A stretch of 10,803 nucleotides of DNA from an uncultured Eubacterium sp. Lineage in GTDB: Bacteria > Bacillota > Clostridia > Oscillospirales > Acutalibacteraceae. The stretch lies in the NCBI GenBank assembly GCA_945979635.1, contig CAMFPZ010000015.1, positions 1 through 10,803 on the forward strand, in the 5' to 3' direction. Numbering within the stretch: the first letter of the stretch is position 1; each line of letters opens with the position of its first letter. Shown here piece by piece: positions 7,693-10,803 of this stretch. The position numbers and the translations under genes are program-made. The notes under the pieces were generated by a model, which saw nothing but the letters and a program-made list of their open reading frames with translations, searched no databases and had not been told where the DNA came from.

Positions 7693-7869
7693 ATGAAAGA
7701 TAAGTACAAGAAGAAATATCATCTTAACCCGAAGCTTACAAACCGCTACTGCGAAAGCGTCTACAATCCGACGGTTCAGCCTGATGAAATAACGGAAATG
7801 GGAGTTCCTATTCCGACGACCGAAAACACGGAATATTCCAAGGAATATGAGGAACAAAACGAATTATAA
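7693..7869 (+). CDS. small unrecognised protein, 58 residues
   Basis: I do not recognise this protein. The ATG at 7693 is preferred over an in-frame ATG at 7666 inside the previous gene because CGGAG (7681-7685) lies seven bases before it, overlapping the end of the SpoIIQ-like gene. The stops and starts are only four bases apart, so the two are probably co-translated. The product is lysine-rich at the N-terminus (MKDKYKKKYH), has a proline/threonine-containing middle and a glutamate-rich end; there is no membrane segment or signal peptide and only one cysteine. It is followed closely by a strong terminator, consistent with being the last gene of the operon. Real expression is supported by the ribosome binding site and spacing; function is unknown. 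Confidence 0.62.
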   Translation: MKDKYKKKYHLNPKLTNRYCESVYNPTVQPDEITEMGVPIPTTENTEYSKEYEEQNEL

Positions 7870-7886
7870 GAAACGGTAAATAGAGT

Positions 7887-7903
7887 TTGAGTTCGATTCT
7901 CGA
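7887..7903 (+). other. tRNA T-arm-like hairpin in the 3' untranslated region
   Basis: TTGAG (7887-7891) pairs with CTCGA (7899-7903), one wobble included, around the seven-base loop TTCGATT, matching the T-loop pattern TTCRANY with the invariant closing G-C pair. An outer TATAAG (7865-7870) can pair with CTTATA (7907-7912). There is no matching anticodon arm, D arm or CCA, so it is not a functional tRNA gene. It may be a remnant, an mRNA structure or chance. Confidence 0.3.
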
Positions 7904-7914
7904 GGGCTTATACA

Positions 7915-7956
7915 AAAGACGGCCGGAAATTCCGACCGTCTTTGTCTTATTTTATT
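7915..7956. terminator. bidirectional intrinsic terminator
   Basis: AAAGACGG (7915-7922) pairs with CCGTCTTT (7936-7943). After one mismatch, CGGA (7924-7927) pairs with TCCG (7931-7934) around the loop AAT. On the plus strand the stem is followed by GTCTTATTTTATTT. On the minus strand the stem's own TTT run is extended by TGTAT. It lies between the convergent small gene and ABC permease gene and can end both transcripts. Confidence 0.88.
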
Positions 7957-7958
7957 TA

Positions 7959-8816
7959 TTACAGATGATAAACAATCTTGTCCGAATATTTGTTAAAAAC
8001 CAATATGCCTACAATAAGAGTTCCGACTGCACAAACGAATGCATAAAGCAGAAGCTTCCAGCTCAATACAGGAGATGCAACCATATCGCCATACAGCACA
8101 CATTGTCTAAACAACTCTATCATAGTGTACAGCGGATTAAGCTTAATTACCATAACAGTCCACGGAGTTGTAATTTTTGACAAAGGGTAAAGGATTGGAA
8201 CCATATAAAGCAAAAGTCTGGAAAATACATCCCAAATATACTCAACATCACGGAAGAAAACATTAATTACCGACAAAATCAATCCAACGCCGACTGAAAA
8301 GATAAGCACATAGAGCATTGGAATAAATAAAAGGAATACTCTCCATGTTATAGTCAGATTTGCTCCTCCGGAGATGCCTGTTGCCCTAAAGAAAATCCAA
8401 ACACAAATGTAGCAAACAATGCTTATTGCAAAGGTTACGAAGGTCGAAAAAATACTCGAAAGCGGGTACATATATTTTGGGACATAAACCTTTTTGATAA
8501 TTGCGGCATTTCGTCTAAACGAAATCATAGATTGCTTTGTTGCGGTATTGAAGAAATCATAAATGAGTCTTCCTGTAAAAAGATACACCGGAAAGCAAAT
8601 AACATCCTCATTGCTCTTTCCGAACAAGGCTCCGAATACTACCGACAAAACTATCATATTAAGGAGTGGCTGTAAAAAGCTCCAAAAAACACCCAACCAA
8701 GAGCTACGATACTTTAGCTTAACATTCTTTCGTGTAAGCTCCATCAAAAGGTCCTTATATTTTTTGAACATTTCGACATCATGGTCGAGCAATTTTTTTG
8801 TTGAGTTCTTACTCAT
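7959..8816 (-). CDS. ABC-2 type exporter permease (polysaccharide-export class)
   Basis: A 285-residue integral membrane protein with about six membrane helices (near 42-64, 72-90, 118-143, 159-185, 198-215 and 252-274). The N-terminal cytoplasmic segment with LKYRSSWLGVFWSFLQPLL, the NAAIIKKVYVPKYMYP segment (103-118), and NPLYTMIELFRQ are hallmarks of Wzm/TagG-type permeases that export lipid-linked O-antigen, teichoic acid or capsule polymers with an ATP-binding partner. The ATG at 8816 is chosen over an in-frame ATG ten codons upstream because the minus-strand GAGGTG (complement of 8825-8830) sits eight bases before it. The gene is transcribed alone: a terminator lies right after its stop and the aro terminator lies upstream. 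No ATPase or glycan gene is nearby, so the substrate cannot be named. Confidence 0.9.
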   Translation of the reverse strand: MSKNSTKKLLDHDVEMFKKYKDLLMELTRKNVKLKYRSSWLGVFWSFLQPLLNMIVLSVVFGALFGKSNEDVICFPVYLFTGRLIYDFFNTATKQSMISFRRNAAIIKKVYVPKYMYPLSSIFSTFVTFAISIVCYICVWIFFRATGISGGANLTITWRVFLLFIPMLYVLIFSVGVGLILSVINVFFRDVEYIWDVFSRLLLYMVPILYPLSKITTPWTVMVIKLNPLYTMIELFRQCVLYGDMVASPVLSWKLLLYAFVCAVGTLIVGILVFNKYSDKIVYHL

Positions 8817-8837
8817 TAAAAAAACACCTCGTTTGCG

Positions 8838-8857
8838 GCAATGCAATAATGCACTGC
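8838..8857 (-). other. leader hairpin of the ABC permease gene
   Basis: On the minus strand GCAGTGCA and TGCATTGC pair over 8 bp (one G-T wobble) around the loop TTAT. It begins within about seven bases of the predicted transcription start and ends before the GAGGTG ribosome binding site, so it is the 5' cap-like end of a short leader. A stabilising role for the 5' end is the simplest idea. Confidence 0.45.
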
Positions 8858-8870
8858 TTTTGTCTGTGCC

Positions 8871-8899
8871 ATTATATCACAAGAAATTCAATATTTCAA
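8871..8899 (-). promoter_or_regulatory. sigma-A promoter for the ABC permease gene
   Basis: Read on the minus strand, TTGAAA (8899-8894), a 17-base spacer and a perfect TATAAT (8876-8871) form a near-consensus promoter. Transcription would begin near 8864, about 47 bases before the ATG. The -35 element lies only about ten bases downstream of the aro terminator, so this gene is an independent unit. Confidence 0.8.
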
Positions 8900-8908
8900 C
8901 AAAATCGT

Positions 8909-8936
8909 AAAAGAGTTACAATAATGTAACCCTTTT
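8909..8936 (-). terminator. intrinsic terminator of the aroE-aroK unit
   Basis: On the minus strand AAAAGGGTTACA (8936-8925) pairs with TGTAACTCTTTT (8920-8909), 12 bp with one G-T wobble, around the loop TTAT. The 3' arm ends in TTTT and is followed by ACGATTTTG. The wobble pair becomes an A-C mismatch on the plus strand, which supports minus-strand function. It lies 40 bases after the aroK stop codon. The core GTTACA-N4-TGTAAC could also be read as a protein-binding palindrome. Confidence 0.72.
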
Positions 8937-8976
8937 GAAAGATGTAATCTAGTGAAAAAGCTGTAATAAAATGTTG

Positions 8977-9468
8977 TTATCTGAAAATTTCGGCTATTTC
9001 AAGAGCTGTTTTTCGTGCACTCATATCGCCGTCGATAACATAATCTGCTGCGGCAAGATACTTGCTCTTGCGTTCGTCATAAAGCTCCTTCGCCTTTTGT
9101 CTGTCGTTGAAAAGAGGACGGGTTGTACTGTTTCCTATTCTTTCACAAATAACATCAAACGATGCATCAAGAAATACTACCTTTGAACCATTTTTTATTG
9201 CATTTACATTTCGTTCGAAGGTCATCGCACCGCCGCCTGTCGAAACGACAACATTCTTCATTTGAGCAACCTTCCTGCACATTTCGTACTCAAGCTCACG
9301 AAAATAATCCTCTCCGTGGGTAGCAAATATTGCCTTAATGGCAACGCCCTGCTCCTTTTCGATGAGTTCATCCGTATCAACAAATTTCACTCCCAAAATT
9401 TTTGCAAGCTCCTTACCGACAACGGTTTTTCCGCTTCCCATAAATCCGCAAAGTACAATATTATTCAT
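8977..9468 (-). CDS. aroK: shikimate kinase
   Basis: A 163-residue cytoplasmic enzyme that phosphorylates shikimate with ATP, the fifth step towards chorismate and aromatic amino acids. Family signatures are all present: P-loop GFMGSGKT (8-15), DTD (31-33) binding magnesium and shikimate, FRELE (56-60) with shikimate-contacting R57, STGGGA (76-81), and the lid RPLF (117-120); R133 corresponds to the late substrate-contacting arginine. The ATG at 9468 is chosen; a TTG three codons upstream sits too close to the ribosome binding site AAAAGGAG (complement of 9479-9486), which is ten bases from this ATG. The start overlaps the aroE stop by eight bases, so translation is probably coupled. Confidence 0.95.
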   Translation of the reverse strand: MNNIVLCGFMGSGKTVVGKELAKILGVKFVDTDELIEKEQGVAIKAIFATHGEDYFRELEYEMCRKVAQMKNVVVSTGGGAMTFERNVNAIKNGSKVVFLDASFDVICERIGNSTTRPLFNDRQKAKELYDERKSKYLAAADYVIDGDMSARKTALEIAEIFR

Positions 9469-10318
9469 TTTTCTCAAGCTCCTTTTGTGTCACATCGATA
9501 ACGAACGCAATATTATCATCGGAAAATTTTACACCGTTCCAAATTTCCTGTGCAACGGCTGCCTGCCAAACAAGCATAGAAAGGCCTCCGGAATACTTGA
9601 TTCCTGCCTCTCTTGCGTGCTTGATAAACTGCGTTTCCTGCGGATTATAAATCACATCATATGCAGCCTTTGAGCCTGCTATTACATCGCTCGAAACAGG
9701 ACAGGCATCCACCTTCGGGAACATACCGACAGGCGTTGCGTTCACCACTAAATCATAGCCGCCCTTTGCTTCGTCCAATAAAATTATTTCACATGATTTG
9801 TTTAATTTTTCGTTTATTTCGTTCTTAAGCTCCTGTGCCTGCAAAATATCCTCCCTGCGAACGGCAATAGTGAGATTAGCCTCGGCAAGAATACTCTCGA
9901 ATGCAATCATTCTTGCAACGCCTCCGCAGCCGAGCAAAAGCACATTTCCGCCAAGATCAATATCCGCCATTTTCAATGCTTTCAAAAAGCCTGCACAATC
10001 TGTATTATAGCCGACTACTTTGTCCTCGCGTACATCAACCGTGTTTACTGCACCGAAAAGCCTTGCTCTGGGCGACAGCTCGTCCAAATATCTAATAATG
10101 TCAATCTTATGAGGAATAGTAACATTAAATCCTCGAAGTCCGCTCAAGGTTTCTCTAAAGGCATCACCAAGGTCTTCGCTGGACACCTCCACAAGTCCAT
10201 AGGTTGCGTCAATGCCGCATATTTTGAACAGCTCACTATGGATAATCGGACTCATAGAATGGCCTAAAGGATAGCCTGCAAGCCCGTAAAGATACCTTCT
10301 CGTTTGCTTAATTTGCAT
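9461..10318 (-). CDS. aroE: shikimate dehydrogenase (NADP-type)
   Basis: A 285-residue cytoplasmic enzyme that reduces 3-dehydroshikimate to shikimate, the step just before AroK. Substrate-binding GHSMSP (S21 and S23), NVTIPHK with catalytic K71, AVNT (N92), and NTDCAGF with catalytic D107 are all visible. The nucleotide-binding loop is GCGGVAR (130-136), NATPVGM lies further on, and Q252 in the LVWQAA segment completes the shikimate pocket. Length is typical. The ATG at 10318 is eight bases after minus-strand AGAGGTG (complement of 10327-10333). It leads a two-gene unit with aroK and faces away from the acyl carrier protein gene, sharing its upstream region. The annotation is secure; a quinate-specific paralogue is unlikely given the aroK partner. 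Confidence 0.95.
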   Translation of the reverse strand: MQIKQTRRYLYGLAGYPLGHSMSPIIHSELFKICGIDATYGLVEVSSEDLGDAFRETLSGLRGFNVTIPHKIDIIRYLDELSPRARLFGAVNTVDVREDKVVGYNTDCAGFLKALKMADIDLGGNVLLLGCGGVARMIAFESILAEANLTIAVRREDILQAQELKNEINEKLNKSCEIILLDEAKGGYDLVVNATPVGMFPKVDACPVSSDVIAGSKAAYDVIYNPQETQFIKHAREAGIKYSGGLSMLVWQAAVAQEIWNGVKFSDDNIAFVIDVTQKELEKNE

Positions 10319-10357
10319 TATTTCTTCACCTCTTAATCTGTTTCTTCAATAAAATTA

Positions 10358-10386
10358 TTGACAAAAGCAATAAAAATTACTAATAT
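10358..10386 (+). promoter_or_regulatory. candidate sigma-A promoter for acpP
   Basis: A perfect TTGACA at 10358-10363 is followed, after 17 bases, by TAATAT at 10381-10386 (4 of 6 consensus matches). Transcription would start near 10393, giving a leader of about 47 bases with the ribosome binding site AAGGAG at 10425-10430. The strong -35 and correct spacing support it; the exact -10 is less certain in this AT-rich stretch. Confidence 0.6.
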
Positions 10387-10387
10387 G

Positions 10388-10416
10388 ATAATAACATATA
10401 TCTTTCGATATAACAA
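10388..10416 (-). promoter_or_regulatory. candidate promoter for aroE-aroK
   Basis: On the minus strand TTGTTA (10416-10411), a 17-base spacer and TATTAT (10393-10388) match 4 of 6 and 5 of 6 consensus bases. The -10 is preceded by TG one base away, an extended -10 that would compensate for the weaker -35. Transcription would begin near 10381, about 63 bases before the aroE start codon. It overlaps the acpP promoter region almost completely. Confidence 0.5.
10397..10412. promoter_or_regulatory. palindrome between the aroE and acpP promoters
   Basis: TATATC (10397-10402) and GATATA (10407-10412) are inverted around TTTC. The site sits in the spacer of the candidate aroE promoter and at the predicted first bases of the acpP transcript, so it could be an operator acting on both or a small leader hairpin. 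It is short and AT-rich and does not match the FapR operator as I know it. Confidence 0.3.
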
Positions 10417-10439
10417 TATTTTTTAAGGAGCATACGGCT

Positions 10440-10673
10440 ATGATTTTTGATGAAATTAAAGATATTTTGGCAGAGCAACTTGATTTGGATCCTGATACCA
10501 TTGAATTAAGCTCTAATTTAGCAAATGATTTAGGAGCCGACTCGCTTGATGCCATCGACATTGTTATGAGCCTTGAAGACCAATACGGAATCGAAGTTCC
10601 CGATAGCGTAATCGAGAATATGAAAACGGTTGAGGATATCATCACTTTTATCGAATCTAACATCACAGAATAA
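10440..10673 (+). CDS. acpP: acyl carrier protein
   Basis: A 77-residue acidic cytoplasmic protein that carries growing acyl chains as thioesters on a 4'-phosphopantetheine arm during type II fatty acid synthesis. The attachment motif GADSLD is intact, with S35 as the modified serine, and the length and four-helix pattern match housekeeping ACPs. AAGGAG lies nine bases before the ATG. The gene stands alone between its own promoter and a strong terminator, not inside a visible fab cluster, so it could be a second ACP; the sequence is nevertheless of the ordinary AcpP type, not of the D-alanyl carrier (DltC) type. Confidence 0.93.
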   Translation: MIFDEIKDILAEQLDLDPDTIELSSNLANDLGADSLDAIDIVMSLEDQYGIEVPDSVIENMKTVEDIITFIESNITE

Positions 10674-10699
10674 TATAATTAACAAATCGGAAACCTTTT

Positions 10700-10731
10700 G
10701 GGAGCTACACACTGTGCAGCTCTCTTTTTTT
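10700..10731 (+). terminator. intrinsic terminator of acpP
   Basis: GGGAGCT (10700-10706) pairs with AGCTCTC (10718-10724), including one wobble. Inside, after an A-C mismatch, CAC pairs with GTG around the loop ACT. Seven T residues follow at 10725-10731. It lies 27 bases after the acpP stop codon and is the clearest one-directional terminator in the window. Confidence 0.9.
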
Positions 10732-10777
10732 GTTAAAATCACCAAAAGAAAGGTAAAATTTTCGTTAGTTTAGGGCG

Positions 10778-10783
10778 TTGACA
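10778..10783 (+). promoter_or_regulatory. isolated -35-like element near the window edge
   Basis: A perfect TTGACA lies after the acpP terminator. With 17-18 bases of spacing the -10 would fall across the window end, so only half of the promoter can be seen. It may serve a gene just beyond the window. Nothing else is recognised in 10732-10803. Confidence 0.3.
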
Positions 10784-10803
10784 TAGAGCGATTGAATATA
10801 GTA

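Noticed and set aside
7887..7903. A functional tRNA gene
   Set aside because: Only a T-arm-like element is present; no anticodon arm, D arm or complete acceptor pairing is found, and the upstream bases encode the small protein.
8844..8846. Upstream ATG for the ABC permease gene
   Set aside because: It lies within the leader hairpin and has no Shine-Dalgarno; the ATG at 8816 follows GAGGTG with eight bases of spacing.
1..10803. Mobile elements, CRISPR arrays, defence islands or riboswitches of known class
   Set aside because: I saw no transposase, integrase, spaced repeat array, terminal inverted repeats or recognised aptamer on either strand.

Overview
The window looks like chromosomal DNA from a low-to-mid GC Gram-positive anaerobe of the class Clostridia, perhaps a gut Oscillospiraceae/Ruminococcaceae-type lineage. 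The evidence is strong AGGAG/GAGGTG-type ribosome binding sites, sigma-A-like promoters, intrinsic terminators, a pth-mfd gene pair, a SpoIIQ-like LytM-domain protein and a clostridial-style radical SAM/SPASM protein. The species assignment is inference. I see no mobile element, CRISPR array, rRNA gene or complete tRNA gene.

Layout. (1) 110-1537 (+): a radical SAM/SPASM protein of unknown substrate, with its own candidate promoter, a leader hairpin and a downstream hairpin. (2) 1620-7869 (+): a tight run of five genes. These are a CNNM/CorC-type CBS-domain membrane protein, peptidyl-tRNA hydrolase (pth), the transcription-repair coupling factor (mfd), a membrane-anchored SpoIIQ-like M23/LytM protein and an unrecognised 58-residue protein. 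Gaps range from 3 to 41 bases, so one operon is likely. A strong hairpin before the SpoIIQ-like gene pairs that gene's Shine-Dalgarno and may uncouple it from mfd. The run ends at a bidirectional terminator shared with the convergent next gene. (3) 7959-8816 (-): an ABC-2 type exporter permease without an adjacent ATPase, with a very good sigma-A promoter and a short leader hairpin. (4) 8977-10318 (-): aroE and aroK, two consecutive enzymes of the shikimate pathway, overlapping by 8 bases and ending at an intrinsic terminator. (5) 10440-10673 (+): an acyl carrier protein, divergent from aroE. The two candidate promoters are interlocked around a short palindrome. A strong terminator follows, and then a bare TTGACA element near the window end.

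Most of the window is housekeeping: translation recycling, DNA repair, aromatic amino acid precursors and lipid synthesis. The parts that deserve attention are the SpoIIQ-like gene at the end of the pth-mfd operon with its masked ribosome binding site and degenerate peptidase site, the small gene translationally close to it, the orphan permease, and the interlocked aroE/acpP promoters. I did not find convincing evidence of a wholly new defence, mobile or biosynthetic system.
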